Positions 23,820 to 32,156 are shown, numbered from the stretch's first letter. The stretch: DNA of 41,347 nt from Streptococcus suis (GCF_016743335.1 NZ_WCJE01000018.1:1-41347); one strand, 5' to 3'. The notes: generated from the sequence alone by a model not told the origin. A program made the numbers and translations.

Positions 23820-24529
23820 TGGCAATGTTAGAAGTAAAAAATCTTTCCGTTAACTACGGTGTTATCGAAGCTGTTAAAGATGTTAGCTTTGAGGTTAATG
23901 AAGGTGAAGTTGTAACACTTATCGGCGCTAATGGTGCTGGTAAAACCTCTATCCTTCGTACTATTTCAGGACTTGTCCGTCCATCAGCTGGAACGATTTC
24001 TTTCCTTGAAAATGAGATTCAAAAAGTTCCTGCTCGTAAAATCGTAGCGGACGGTTTGTCACAAGTTCCAGAAGGTCGACATGTCTTTTCAGGCTTGACT
24101 GTTATGGAGAACTTGGAAATGGGTGCCTTCCTTCGTAACAATCGTGAAGAAAACCAAGCAAACTTGAAAAAAATATTTGCTCGTTTTCCACGTTTGGAAG
24201 AACGTAAAAACCAGGATGCAGCTACCCTTTCAGGTGGGGAGCAACAGATGTTGGCCATGGGACGTGCCCTAATGAGCCAACCAAAGCTCTTGCTCCTTGA
24301 TGAACCATCAATGGGCTTGGCTCCGATCTTTATCCAAGAAATTTTTGATATTATCCAAGATATTCAAAAACAAGGAACAACTGTCCTCTTGATTGAGCAA
24401 AATGCCAACAAAGCCCTTGCTATCGCAGACCGTGGCTATGTTCTAGAAACAGGAAAAGTTGTCCTCTCAGGAACAGGAAAAGAACTCCTCGCCTCAGAAG
24501 AAGTCAAAAAAGCATATCTGGGTGGCTAA
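23819..24529 (+). CDS. livF: Branched-chain amino acid ABC transporter ATPase LivF
   Basis: ATPase of 236 residues, LivG's partner. Walker A is GANGAGKTS, the signature is LSGGEQQMLAMGRAL, Walker B is LLLDEPSMGLAP, and the switch is LIEQNANKAL with the glutamine usual for LivF. VPEGRHVFSGLTVMENLEMG is the LivF Q-loop region. ATG overlaps the livG stop by one base. The stop codon lies inside the terminator stem at 24528. Confidence 0.93.
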   Translation: MAMLEVKNLSVNYGVIEAVKDVSFEVNEGEVVTLIGANGAGKTSILRTISGLVRPSAGTISFLENEIQKVPARKIVADGLSQVPEGRHVFSGLTVMENLEMGAFLRNNREENQANLKKIFARFPRLEERKNQDAATLSGGEQQMLAMGRALMSQPKLLLLDEPSMGLAPIFIQEIFDIIQDIQKQGTTVLLIEQNANKALAIADRGYVLETGKVVLSGTGKELLASEEVKKAYLGG

Positions 24530-24551
24530 AACAACCCTGACGGGTTGTTTT
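24528..24551 (+). terminator. Terminator of livF
   Basis: AAAACAACCC-TGAC-GGGTTGTTTT, ten perfect pairs, begins at the second base of the livF stop codon. It is also the first hairpin of the repeat array that follows. Confidence 0.85.
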
Positions 24552-24805
24552 AGGTAGGAGATAGGAAAACCAGTAACGCAAGTTGCTGGTTTGTCCCCCG
24601 AGGCTGACGCCTCATTTTAGGTTGGAAATGAGAACCGCTGGTAAGCAGTTTTCTTTATAGGTGGGTTACCCCACGTTTAAAGTTGGAGATGAGAACTGCC
24701 GGTAGGCAGTTTTTTTATATTCGGATAGGCTGTTTTAATCGGGAGATAGGAAAACCAGCAATATGCATTACTTGGTCCTCCGACTTTGACGGTTTTCTTT
24801 TTATC
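24548..24805. repeat. Four degenerate hairpin repeats in a noncoding gap
   Basis: A core like TAGGTNGGAGATRRG recurs at 24551, 24618, 24679 and 24736, spaced 67, 61 and 57 bases. Each core is followed by a hairpin: an 11-bp stem with GCAA loop (24567-24592), a 7-bp stem with one mismatch and loop GGTA (24633-24650), AACTGCC-GGTA-GGCAGTT plus T7 (24694-24717), and a long one from GAAAACC near 24749 to GGTTTTC at 24791. Short hairpins GAGGC-TGAC-GCCTC (24600-24613) and GTGGG-TTAC-CCCAC (24661-24674) lie between units. No open frame is supported here. Function unknown. Confidence 0.75.
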
Positions 24806-24889
24806 TCTTACTTGCTAATTTCTGGATAATATGATAGCATTGTATCTCCATCAGAAGTATTTTTAGAATGTCTATACCGAGGTATAAAA

Positions 24890-25255
24890 ATGTTTACCAA
24901 AGAATTTGGATTGATGTTTTATGTGGATGATGTTGTTGCTGAAAAGGATTTTTGGTCTGCAGCTGGTTTTATGATTTTAAATGAAGCTGAGATGATGGGC
25001 TATGAGACTTTTGATATGAAGTCTCATCCTGAAGCTACAACGACTATCACAGTTTATGCAAATGAGTTTATTCGCCAAGTATCACCAGAAGTGATTGATA
25101 TGAAGCCAAGTCTCTTGTTTGAGACAGATGATATTGACGGTCTTCAGGCACGAATCGCTGGCCTGACAGATACTTGCAGTTCGGTCAATGCGGAGCCTTT
25201 CCCTAACTTTAACTTTGCAAGTCCAAGTGGTCATTACTTTGCGGTTAAAGGATAG
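24890..25255 (+). CDS. VOC (glyoxalase/bleomycin-resistance fold) protein
   Basis: Small cytoplasmic protein of 121 residues with the vicinal-oxygen-chelate pattern of two beta-alpha-beta-beta units: EFGLMFYVDDVVAEKDFWSAAGF, PSLLFETDDIDGLQARI, and NFASPSGHYFAVKG at the end. The usual metal ligands are only partly obvious, so catalysis is uncertain; relatives bind drugs or act as lyases. GAGG lies nine bases before ATG 24890. It stands alone between the repeat array and a terminator at 25278. Confidence 0.75.
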   Translation: MFTKEFGLMFYVDDVVAEKDFWSAAGFMILNEAEMMGYETFDMKSHPEATTTITVYANEFIRQVSPEVIDMKPSLLFETDDIDGLQARIAGLTDTCSSVNAEPFPNFNFASPSGHYFAVKG

Positions 25256-25277
25256 AAAAATTAGTTAGCTTTGGAAT

Positions 25278-25305
25278 AATCAGCGGTTTTCTATCGCTGA
25301 TTTTC
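25278..25305 (+). terminator. Terminator of the VOC gene
   Basis: AATCAGCG (25278-25285) pairs with CGCTGATT (25295-25302), followed by TTC. Confidence 0.75.
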
Positions 25306-25323
25306 ATTTCTTTTCATTAAATA

Positions 25324-25338
25324 TTGAAATCGTTTTCG
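25324..25338. promoter_or_regulatory. cre-like box in the CBS-gene promoter
   Basis: TTGAAATCGTTTTCG fits WTGNAANCGNWNNCW at every position but the last. It overlaps the -35 box, so CcpA would repress this promoter under glucose. Confidence 0.6.
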
Positions 25339-25353
25339 AATTTATGGTATAAT
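25324..25353 (+). promoter_or_regulatory. Promoter of the CBS-domain gene
   Basis: TTGAAA (25324-25329), 18-base spacer, TATAAT (25348-25353) with TGG extension. Confidence 0.75.
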
Positions 25354-25383
25354 AAAGTATGATTTACCAAAGGAGGAAGTCCT

Positions 25384-26040
25384 ATGTCAGTTAAAGATTT
25401 TATGACCCGTAAAGTTGTTTACATTTCACCAGATACAACCATTGCACACGCTGCAGATATTATGCGTGAACAGGATTTGCACCGTCTACCTGTCATTGAA
25501 AATGATAAGTTGGTTGGTTTGGTCACTGAGGGAACAATCGCAGAAGCTAGTCCATCGAAGGCAACTAGCCTATCTATTTACGAGATGAACTACCTTTTGA
25601 ATAAGACTAAGGTCAAGGATGTGATGATTAAGAACGTCATTACCGTTTCTGGCTATGCCAGTCTAGAAGATGCAGTCTATCTCATGTACAAAAACAAGGT
25701 CGGTATCTTACCAGTCGTGGATAATGGTCAACTCTATGGAGTTATTACTGATCGTGATATTTTTGCAGCTTTTCTTCATGTCTCAGGTTATGGGGAAGAA
25801 GGAGTACGCGCTCGGTTCCTTGTTGAAAATAAGGCAGGAGAATTAGAAAAGATTATTCGTCTGGTAGCTGATAAGGACTATAATATTGTGTCTACTGTGC
25901 AACTTGCTACCAAGTCTGGAAAAGTTGTCATTGAAGTGCAGATTGACGGAAAAGTTGATGTTGAAGAAGTTCGAACTCTTTTCGAGGGTGCAGGTATCCA
26001 AGTGGATAGCTTGGTTCCGACTGTTGCTAAAAACATTTAA
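25384..26040 (+). CDS. CBS-pair plus ACT domain protein (AcuB-like)
   Basis: Cytoplasmic sensor-type protein of 218 residues. Two CBS motifs form an adenosyl-nucleotide binding pair: residues 1-60 (VKDFMTRKVVYISPDTTIAHAADIM, HRLPVIENDKLVGLVTE) and about 76-132 (VKDVMIKNVITVSGYASLEDAVYLM, GILPVVDNGQLYGVITDRDIF). Residues 140-210 are an ACT-like domain (ARFLVENKAGELEKIIRLVADKDYNIVSTV). The domain order is that of B. subtilis AcuB, but acuA and acuC are absent, so an acetoin role is not shown. GGAGG lies eight bases before ATG 25384. Confidence 0.8.
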   Translation: MSVKDFMTRKVVYISPDTTIAHAADIMREQDLHRLPVIENDKLVGLVTEGTIAEASPSKATSLSIYEMNYLLNKTKVKDVMIKNVITVSGYASLEDAVYLMYKNKVGILPVVDNGQLYGVITDRDIFAAFLHVSGYGEEGVRARFLVENKAGELEKIIRLVADKDYNIVSTVQLATKSGKVVIEVQIDGKVDVEEVRTLFEGAGIQVDSLVPTVAKNI

Positions 26041-26064
26041 AAACCGAGATTTCTCGGTTTTTTT
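26041..26064 (+). terminator. Terminator of the CBS gene
   Basis: AAACCGAGA and TCTCGGTTT form a tight stem followed by a T tract to 26064. Confidence 0.85.
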
Positions 26065-26096
26065 CTTTAGCTATCATTCTAGTATTTTAGGGGAAT

Positions 26097-26118
26097 GTGA
26101 TATAATAAAGTATATCAC
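26097..26118. promoter_or_regulatory. Promoter-overlapping inverted repeat before xpaC-telA
   Basis: GTGATATA, six bases, TATATCAC: perfect 8-bp arms. The -10 box TATAAT (26101-26106), extended by TGA, lies inside the repeat, so a bound protein would repress the xpaC-telA pair. Confidence 0.6.
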
Positions 26119-26133
26119 GTATGAGGAGGCTCT

Positions 26134-26961
26134 ATGGGGTACAAATATAAAAAGTATAAGAAATATGGTAAAAATAATTCAGGACTTGTGGCCCTCCTTG
26201 TTTTATTGGCAATCGGTTTTGTCATGAGGTTCTGGTATATCTTATTGCCCATTGGACTCTTAATTGGCTATTTTTACAAGAGAGAGGCTATTCAGCGTTT
26301 TTTGAATGGAGATTCTATAAAACGCTTGCAGGCATTAACGCTATCTATTCGTTCGGGCTATGAAAAGCATCAAGAGCTCTTGGTGGAAAAGGGTGAGGAT
26401 AAGGTTGTGTTACAGTTGCGAAACAGACTGTTAGGACAATTATTTGAATTAGATCAGCTCTATCAAAAAGTTGGAAAATATCTGAATGGATATGAAAGTA
26501 AAGAAGTTGTAGATACCTTGCAACTAAAATATCATTTAAAACTGCCAGAAGCTAAAACAGAAAAAAATACTGACACACAGGTTTCTACTGGTGGTAATGC
26601 TGTGATGGATGAACAAGGCATGATAGCGGATTTAGCTCCTGAAATTCTAGAAACCTATTGTAATATTCAAAGAGACAATCTTGTTATTCTTGAAAAGCTG
26701 GAAAAGGCGACAGATAAGCGGGAAGAATTGACAGCTATCCATGAGGCCAATATGAATCGGTTTAACGATATTTTACAGGGTTATTTGAAAATCAAAAAAT
26801 CACCGAAAGATTATTTCAACGCAGAAGAACGATTGGTGCAGGCAAAATCAGCCATGGAAATGTTTGATAAGGATTTGGATGATACCATCAAACAATTTAA
26901 CGAAGCGGATATGAAAGATTTTGAAGTCAGTCTGCGTATGATGAAAAGAGAAGAGGAATAG
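26134..26961 (+). CDS. XpaC-like membrane-anchored protein
   Basis: 275 residues. A lysine/tyrosine-rich head (MGYKYKKYKKYGKNN) precedes two close hydrophobic stretches (about 18-46), then a long mostly helical cytoplasmic region with charged coiled-coil character (residues 60-270). The arrangement and the link to telA match the XpaC family (named for indolyl-phosphate hydrolysis) and the xpaC-yaaN pair of B. subtilis. GAGGAGG precedes ATG 26134 by five bases. It ends five bases before the telA-like gene. Enzymatic activity is doubtful; a scaffold role with TelA is plausible. Confidence 0.75.
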   Translation: MGYKYKKYKKYGKNNSGLVALLVLLAIGFVMRFWYILLPIGLLIGYFYKREAIQRFLNGDSIKRLQALTLSIRSGYEKHQELLVEKGEDKVVLQLRNRLLGQLFELDQLYQKVGKYLNGYESKEVVDTLQLKYHLKLPEAKTEKNTDTQVSTGGNAVMDEQGMIADLAPEILETYCNIQRDNLVILEKLEKATDKREELTAIHEANMNRFNDILQGYLKIKKSPKDYFNAEERLVQAKSAMEMFDKDLDDTIKQFNEADMKDFEVSLRMMKREEE

Positions 26962-26966
26962 AGAAG

Positions 26967-28238
26967 ATGTCAGGATTTAATTTCGATATTGATCAGATTG
27001 CTAATAATAGTTTATCAACCAAAGATAAGACAACAGAGCTTATTCAAGCGACTCCGACTGGAGATAATTCAAAAGTGTCTTTCTTGGCACAGTTGACACC
27101 GGAACAACAAACAGGTATTCGTGCCAAGGCTCCCCAATTGGTGGATAATTTCTTAGCTAATCAAAATGCCCTCTTGGATTTTGGTAAGGAAGCGGTAGAA
27201 GAAGTCAATGCCACGGTCAATCACATTTTGTCAGAACAGAAGAAGATTGAAATTCCACAGGTGGATGAGCTTTTGGCCAATACCAACCGTGAATTGAATG
27301 GTTTTGTGGCTAAGTATAAGGACATTTCCACAACTGCTGAATTAGAAAAGAAACCAGGTTTCTTCCAACGCCTGTTCAAGCAGACCAAAAATGATTTGCA
27401 GGAATTTTATTTTGATTCGCAGACCATTGAAAAGAAAATGGATAGCATGGCAGCCAGTGTGGTCAAGCAAGAAGAGGTGTTGGCGCGCAATATTGTTTCT
27501 GCAGAGCTTTTGATTGAAAATAATACCAAGTCTATCGAGAATTTGGTGGGGGTCATCGCCTTTATTGAAGCGACTGGTCAAGAGGCTACCCAGCGAGCAA
27601 AAGCAGAGCAAGAACGCTTGGCAGGTCTGCAACCAACTACGGTAGATTATCAAGTAGCTTCTGAGAAGTTGGCACGTGTAACAGAGGTTGCTAATATCCT
27701 CGAACAACAACATTCTGAGTATATGAGTCGCTTGTATGTCGCGTGGACAACGACACCGCAGATGCGTAATCTGGTCAAGGTTTCGTCGGATATGAAACAG
27801 CGCCTTGGGATGTTACGTCGCAATACTATTCCAACAATGAAATTGTCCATTGCACAGTTGGGCATCTTACAACAATCTATCAAGTCTAGCCAGACGGCAG
27901 ATGCGATTGTCAATGCTAATAATGCTGCCCTTCAAATGCTTGCGGATACATCAAAAGAAGCCATCCCGATGATGGAACGCACAGCTCAGAATCCGACCCT
28001 TTCAGTAGCATCTGTTACCAAATTGGCAGAAAGTTTGGTTGCCCAAAATAATGGCATTATTGCAGCTATAGATGAAGGGCGTCAGAAACGTCGGGAGTTG
28101 GAAGCAGCTATTGTACGGTCTGCAGAGACTATCAACGATTCTGTTAAGCTACGTGACCAAAAAATCATTGCTGCTTTGCTGGAGCAAGGCAAAGAAGCAC
28201 AGTCTGAGGCAGAGCAAGCACTTGAAACCAATCAATAA
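26967..28238 (+). CDS. TelA/KlaA-family toxic anion resistance protein
   Basis: Cytoplasmic, almost wholly helical protein of 423 residues. LTPEQQTGIRAKAPQLVDNFLANQNALLDFGKEAVEEVN and the later PGFFQRLFKQTKNDLQEFYFDSQTIEKKMDSM are TelA-family segments. Founders were found through tellurite resistance, and Listeria TelA affects resistance to nisin and cell-wall antibiotics. Co-transcribed with the XpaC-like gene from the promoter at 26097. Ends at a strong hairpin shared with the convergent YitT gene. Confidence 0.85.
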   Translation: MSGFNFDIDQIANNSLSTKDKTTELIQATPTGDNSKVSFLAQLTPEQQTGIRAKAPQLVDNFLANQNALLDFGKEAVEEVNATVNHILSEQKKIEIPQVDELLANTNRELNGFVAKYKDISTTAELEKKPGFFQRLFKQTKNDLQEFYFDSQTIEKKMDSMAASVVKQEEVLARNIVSAELLIENNTKSIENLVGVIAFIEATGQEATQRAKAEQERLAGLQPTTVDYQVASEKLARVTEVANILEQQHSEYMSRLYVAWTTTPQMRNLVKVSSDMKQRLGMLRRNTIPTMKLSIAQLGILQQSIKSSQTADAIVNANNAALQMLADTSKEAIPMMERTAQNPTLSVASVTKLAESLVAQNNGIIAAIDEGRQKRRELEAAIVRSAETINDSVKLRDQKIIAALLEQGKEAQSEAEQALETNQ

Positions 28239-28242
28239 TATA

Positions 28243-28274
28243 AAACCTGCAGTTCAGCGAAACTGCAGGTTTGT
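28243..28274. terminator. Bidirectional terminator between telA and the YitT gene
   Basis: AAACCTGCAGTT (28243-28254) and AACTGCAGGTTT (28261-28272), 12 perfect pairs, loop CAGCGA. It lies between two convergent stop codons and can serve both. Confidence 0.85.
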
Positions 28275-29141
28275 TTAATGGCGTTCTATTGGTTTTTTAT
28301 CTCGATCTAAAGTAAATCCCTCACCGAGCACTTCATGTGCGTCTGTAATGGTGATAAATGCGTGGGGGTCAATGCGGTGAATAAGCTCCTTCATCTCTTG
28401 GAGTTGGCTCTTATATATGACCGAGTAAATCATGTTGACATCGGCTTTGCTGTAGAAACCTTGTGCCTTGATAAAGGTGACACCACGCTCGATTTCACAA
28501 TCAATAGCCTGAGCCAATTGGTCAGATTTTTGAGAAACAATCATAACACCCTTGCTACCATATCCGCCCTCCGTGACAAAGTCAATAACCTTGGAAGCAA
28601 TAGCAACCATCATTAAAGTATATAGAACTGTTCGGAGGTCTTTAAAAACAATAACAATCAGAGTTAGGATGAGGATGTCAACTGCAAGAATGATTTGTCC
28701 AATGGAGTAAGGTAGGAATTTATGACCTATACGAGCAATAATATCGCTTCCCCCAGTCGTTCCGCCAGCACGGAAGATGGTTCCTAATCCTAGTCCCATA
28801 AGAATCCCACCAAGGATACTAACGAGTATCAAATCTTGTTGTAGATTGATTGAAAAATGGATTTTTTCAAAAATGGCCAACCAAAAGGTAACGCTAAAGG
28901 TTCCTAAGATACTGAGATAGAGAGTCTTCTTTCCGAGTATTTTCCACCCGAGGATGAACAATGGAATATTAATCACAATGTTCATTATCCAAGGTTGAAT
29001 ATGAAGAAGGTAGTAAATAATCAGCGTCAATCCAGTTGCGCCACCCTCGAATAGACGATTGGGCATGATTAAATAATTTAGCCCAAAGGCAAATAGCCCT
29101 GCACCAAGCAAAATAAGTAAAATATTTTTCAAACGAACCAT
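28275..29141 (-). CDS. YitT/YebE-family membrane protein (DUF161 + DUF2179)
   Basis: 288 residues. The first two thirds hold five to six hydrophobic helices with LIMPNRLFEGGATGLTLIIYYLL and FRAGGTTGGSDIIARI, hallmarks of the YitT family. The C-terminal 85 residues (VMIVSQKSDQLAQAIDCEIERGVTFIKAQGFYS, VIYKSQLQEMKELIHRIDPHAFITITDAHEVLGEGF) are the cytoplasmic DUF2179 domain. Function unknown; sometimes proposed as a transporter. ATG 29141 follows GGAGG at five bases; an upstream in-frame ATG (29210) lacks this. Divergent from tmk. Confidence 0.85.
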   Translation of the reverse strand: MVRLKNILLILLGAGLFAFGLNYLIMPNRLFEGGATGLTLIIYYLLHIQPWIMNIVINIPLFILGWKILGKKTLYLSILGTFSVTFWLAIFEKIHFSINLQQDLILVSILGGILMGLGLGTIFRAGGTTGGSDIIARIGHKFLPYSIGQIILAVDILILTLIVIVFKDLRTVLYTLMMVAIASKVIDFVTEGGYGSKGVMIVSQKSDQLAQAIDCEIERGVTFIKAQGFYSKADVNMIYSVIYKSQLQEMKELIHRIDPHAFITITDAHEVLGEGFTLDRDKKPIERH

Positions 29142-29230
29142 AAGCACCTCCGAATATGTGTATATATCAATTTTAAAAGATTTTCTCCTTAAAAACAAGT
29201 CAATTTCCAAGTGATTTTTTGACTAATTTT

Positions 29231-29239
29231 TGGTAAAAT
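29231..29239 (+). promoter_or_regulatory. Extended -10 promoter of the tmk operon
   Basis: TGGTAAAAT; transcription would start near 29246, giving a leader of about 70 bases that contains the fold at 29255-29299. Confidence 0.55.
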
Positions 29240-29254
29240 GGAATGAATATCTAA

Positions 29255-29299
29255 GAACCAGTCTTCACAAGTGAAGTGCTGAACTGTGCATACTGGTAC
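29255..29299 (+). promoter_or_regulatory. Folded leader before tmk
   Basis: Outer arms ACCAGT (29257-29262) and ACTGGT (29292-29297) enclose CTTCAC-AA-GTGAAG (29263-29276) and TGC...GCA (29277-29290), a three-way-junction-like layout. The outer stem can extend by AG/CT beyond a mismatch. Not a recognised riboswitch class. Confidence 0.45.
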
Positions 29300-29315
29300 T
29301 AAGAGCGAGGGAAAG

Positions 29316-29954
29316 ATGAGAAACGGTTTTTTTATTACATTTGAAGGTCCAGATGGGGCAGGGAAAACGACTGTATTGCAACAGTTATTGCCAGCCTTGC
29401 AGGAATTGGGGCCAGAAGTAGTCACAACTAGAGAGCCAGGTGGGGTGGCGATTGCAGAAGAAATTCGCAATATAATTCTCAATCCTGCCAATACTGAAAT
29501 GGATGATAAGACGGAGCTGTTATTGTTCATTGCAGCACGACGTCAGCATTTGAAAGAGAAGATTCTTCCACCCTTGGCACAGGGGAAATTGCTCTTGATT
29601 GATCGTTTTATCGATTCCTCTATTGCCTATCAAGGATTTGGACGGGGCTTGGATATAGATGACATTCATTGGCTCAACCAGTTTGCAACAGATGGTTTAA
29701 AGCCAGATTTAACCCTTTATTTTGATATTGATACAGAAGAGGGGCTGGCTCGAATTGCCCGCAATGCTGACCGTGATGTGGATCGCTTGGATATGGAAAA
29801 AGCAGATATGCATAGACGGGTGCGTCAAGGCTATCTTAGTATTTTAGAGCAGGAACCAGAGCGGTTTGTAAAGATTGATGCCAGTCAGCCACTAGAGGCT
29901 GTTGTTGCAGATGCTCTGGCGGTCATTAAGAAACGGTTTGCAGAAAGAACATGA
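29316..29954 (+). CDS. tmk: Thymidylate kinase
   Basis: dTMP kinase of 212 residues that makes dTDP for DNA synthesis. P-loop GPDGAGKT at residues 11-18, LID/base-binding segment [21 protein letters not shown], and [14 protein letters not shown] are all typical. Start at ATG 29316 with GAGGG upstream; an in-frame ATG at 29286 would lie inside the folded leader and has no ribosome site. The stop overlaps the holB start by four bases (ATGA). First gene of tmk-holB-yabA-rsmI, a conserved Firmicute order. Confidence 0.94.
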   Translation: MRNGFFITFEGPDGAGKTTVLQQLLPALQELGPEVVTTREPGGVAIAEEIRNIILNPANTEMDDKTELLLFIAARRQHLKEKILPPLAQGKLLLIDRFIDSSIAYQGFGRGLDIDDIHWLNQFATDGLKPDLTLYFDIDTEEGLARIARNADRDVDRLDMEKADMHRRVRQGYLSILEQEPERFVKIDASQPLEAVVADALAVIKKRFAERT

Positions 29955-30835
29955 AGATTGAAGAACTTAGAAACTTACAACCCAATGTATTTCAACGTTT
30001 TGTGACAATTTTAGAGCAGAGACGTTTGGCGCATGCCTATCTATTTTCAGGTGACTTGGCTAGTTTTGATATGGCAATTTTTCTCAGTCAATCGTTATTT
30101 TGTCAGGAGAAAGAAGGCGTCCTTCCTTGTCAGAAGTGTCGGTCTTGTCGTCTAATTGAAGCAAATGAGTTTTCAGATCTTACTGTTATTGCACCGCAGG
30201 GAAATGTTATCAAAACAGATACGATACGTGAATTAGTTAAGAATTTTTCACAATCTGGATTTGAATCCAATAAGCAGGTTTTCATTATTCGTGATGCTGA
30301 GAAGATGCATGCTAACGCAGCCAACTCTTTGCTAAAAGTAATTGAAGAACCTCAGTCAGCCATTCACATCTTCTTATTGACCAATCAGGAAGAAGCTGTC
30401 CTTCCTACTATCAAGAGTCGGACACAGATTATAGGTTTTCCTAAAAATATTCCGGCCATGGAGCGAATGTTAGAAGAGGAGGGCTTGTTAAAAACACAAG
30501 CGAATCTCTTAGCTCAACTGGTTTCAAGTCAAGAAGAAGCGAAAAAGTTAGCAGAAAATAAAAACTTTTTAGATTTGATGGGACAGACAAAGAAATTTAC
30601 AGACTTGCTCTTGGTGGAGCCTACACGTGCTTATTTGCAAGTTGGAATCCTAGTGTCTTTAGCTGTGGAAAAAGCTGAGCAGGGACGTTTGTTTGACCTT
30701 CTGAGTCTGATATTATCTGAGAAAATGATGGAGTCGGCAAATGTACGTGAAAAAATGGATGCTGTTCTTAAGGCTAAGAAGATGTGGCAGGCAAACGTAA
30801 GTCTACAAAATAGTCTAGAGTATATAACTCTGTAA
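29951..30835 (+). CDS. holB: DNA polymerase III subunit delta'
   Basis: Clamp-loader subunit of 294 residues. [18 protein letters not shown] occupies the nucleotide-fold position but lacks a true P-loop, as normal for delta'. The zinc module is C51, C60, C63, C66 ([16 protein letters not shown]). [11 protein letters not shown] with the following SRTQIIGF is the sensor region, lacking the catalytic DExx of ATP-binding subunits. Overlaps tmk by four bases; yabA follows after 19 bases. Confidence 0.9.
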   Translation: MKIEELRNLQPNVFQRFVTILEQRRLAHAYLFSGDLASFDMAIFLSQSLFCQEKEGVLPCQKCRSCRLIEANEFSDLTVIAPQGNVIKTDTIRELVKNFSQSGFESNKQVFIIRDAEKMHANAANSLLKVIEEPQSAIHIFLLTNQEEAVLPTIKSRTQIIGFPKNIPAMERMLEEEGLLKTQANLLAQLVSSQEEAKKLAENKNFLDLMGQTKKFTDLLLVEPTRAYLQVGILVSLAVEKAEQGRLFDLLSLILSEKMMESANVREKMDAVLKAKKMWQANVSLQNSLEYITL

Positions 30836-30854
30836 AATAAAAGAAAGGGAGATA

Positions 30855-31172
30855 ATGGATAAAAAAGAAATTTTTGATGCCCTAGATGATTTTTCGCAGA
30901 ATCTTCTAACCACGTTGGCAGAAGTGGATGCTATCAAAAAGCATTTACAGGGAGTTATTGATGAAAATACGACCCTCCGCTTGGAAAATTCCAAGTTGCG
31001 CGAACGTTTGGAAAAAGATGATAAGACAGGCCATAAATCTTCCAACTTTGGTAAGGAGAATTTGGAGAATATTTACGAAGATGGTTTCCATATTTGTACC
31101 TTCTCTTATGGTCAACGTAGGGATAATGATGAACCTTGTATGTTCTGTGTGGAATTATTGAATCGAGATTAG
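30855..31172 (+). CDS. yabA: Replication initiation control protein YabA
   Basis: 105 residues. It binds DnaA and DnaN and damps initiation of replication. The N-terminal half is a coiled coil ([44 protein letters not shown]) that tetramerises; a linker is followed by the C-terminal zinc site in [12 protein letters not shown] and CMFCVELL. Ribosome site AAGGGAG lies before ATG 30855. Same place between holB and rsmI as in B. subtilis. Confidence 0.92.
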   Translation: MDKKEIFDALDDFSQNLLTTLAEVDAIKKHLQGVIDENTTLRLENSKLRERLEKDDKTGHKSSNFGKENLENIYEDGFHICTFSYGQRRDNDEPCMFCVELLNRD

Positions 31173-31173
31173 G

Positions 31174-32037
31174 ATGAAAGTACAAAAATCATTTAAGGGA
31201 CAGACGAGTTTTGGGACGTTATATCTGGTGCCAACGCCTATTGGAAACTTACAGGATATGACATTTCGAGCTGTTCAGATTTTGAAAGAAGTGGATATAA
31301 TTGCAGCGGAAGATACGAGAAATACAGGCCTCCTACTCAAACATTTTGAAGTAGGCACCAAGCAAATATCCTTTCATGAACACAATGCCCATGAAAAAAT
31401 TCCAGTTTTGATTGATTGGCTCAAATCTGGTCAGTCCATTGCGCAAGTTTCTGATGCAGGCCTGCCTTCCATTTCGGATCCTGGTCATGACCTGGTAGGG
31501 GCAGCGATTGCGGAAGATATTCCTGTTGTAGCACTTCCAGGAGCATCGGCGGGAATTACAGCCTTGATTGCATCTGGTTTGGCACCCCAGCCACATATTT
31601 TTTATGGATTTTTACCGAGAAAATCGGGGCAGCAAAAAGAATTTTTCCAAGAAAAAAAGACCTATCCTGAGACGCAGATTTTCTATGAATCTCCATATCG
31701 TGTGGCAGATACCTTAGAAAATATGTTGACAGTTTATGGTGATCGTCAGGTAACAGTTGTTCGAGAATTGACCAAGTTATACGAAGAATACCAGAGAGGA
31801 AGCATTTCCGAATTACTAGAGTATTTGGAAGAAAATCCACTTAAGGGAGAATGCTTGATTATTGTCGAGGGTGCTGGTGAGGAAGTCTATCCTTCTGCTG
31901 ACGAAGTGGACTTGAAGGCTGAGGTAGAAAGGGAAATTGCAAGTGGCATAAAACCTAATCAGGCTATCAAAGAAGTGGCCAAACGCTACCAACTCAAAAA
32001 ACAAGAAGTATACGATGTTTATCATGGACTAGGCTAA
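31174..32037 (+). CDS. rsmI: 16S rRNA (cytidine1402-2'-O)-methyltransferase
   Basis: SAM-dependent methyltransferase of 287 residues acting in the ribosomal decoding centre. LYLVPTPIGNLQDMTFRAVQIL, AEDTRNTGLLLKHF, VSDAGLPSISDPGHDLV and LPGASAGITALIASGL are the RsmI/YraL signatures of the tetrapyrrole-methylase fold. ATG 31174 begins one base after the yabA stop, with only a weak ribosome site, so coupling is likely. The terminator at 32027 overlaps its last codons. Confidence 0.93.
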   Translation: MKVQKSFKGQTSFGTLYLVPTPIGNLQDMTFRAVQILKEVDIIAAEDTRNTGLLLKHFEVGTKQISFHEHNAHEKIPVLIDWLKSGQSIAQVSDAGLPSISDPGHDLVGAAIAEDIPVVALPGASAGITALIASGLAPQPHIFYGFLPRKSGQQKEFFQEKKTYPETQIFYESPYRVADTLENMLTVYGDRQVTVVRELTKLYEEYQRGSISELLEYLEENPLKGECLIIVEGAGEEVYPSADEVDLKAEVEREIASGIKPNQAIKEVAKRYQLKKQEVYDVYHGLG

Positions 32038-32051
32038 TGCTTGGTCTTTTT
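32027..32051 (+). terminator. Terminator of the tmk-rsmI operon
   Basis: GACTAGGC-TAAT-GCTTGGTC, eight pairs with two G-U, then TTTTT. It overlaps the rsmI stop codon. Confidence 0.7.
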
Positions 32052-32102
32052 GGTTTTTAGGTATTTTCCGTACCTTTTCTGAGAACTCAGCATATTTTAT
32101 GG

Positions 32103-32117
32103 AATTGTCTGAATATT
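32103..32117. promoter_or_regulatory. CodY-like box before serC
   Basis: AATTGTCTGAATATT has two mismatches to AATTTTCWGAAAATT. It lies just upstream of the serC -10 box, as at livJ and livH. Confidence 0.45.
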
Positions 32118-32119
32118 TG

Positions 32120-32128
32120 TGATATAAT
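32120..32128 (+). promoter_or_regulatory. Extended -10 promoter of serC
   Basis: TGATATAAT about 30 bases before the serC start; the -35 region is poor. Confidence 0.6.
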
Positions 32129-32156
32129 GAACAGACTAATTTAATGGAGGGATTTT

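Noticed and set aside
24548..24805. CRISPR array reading of the repeats after livF
   Set aside because: The units are degenerate, spacing varies, each copy folds with its own flanks, and there are no identical repeats or cas genes.
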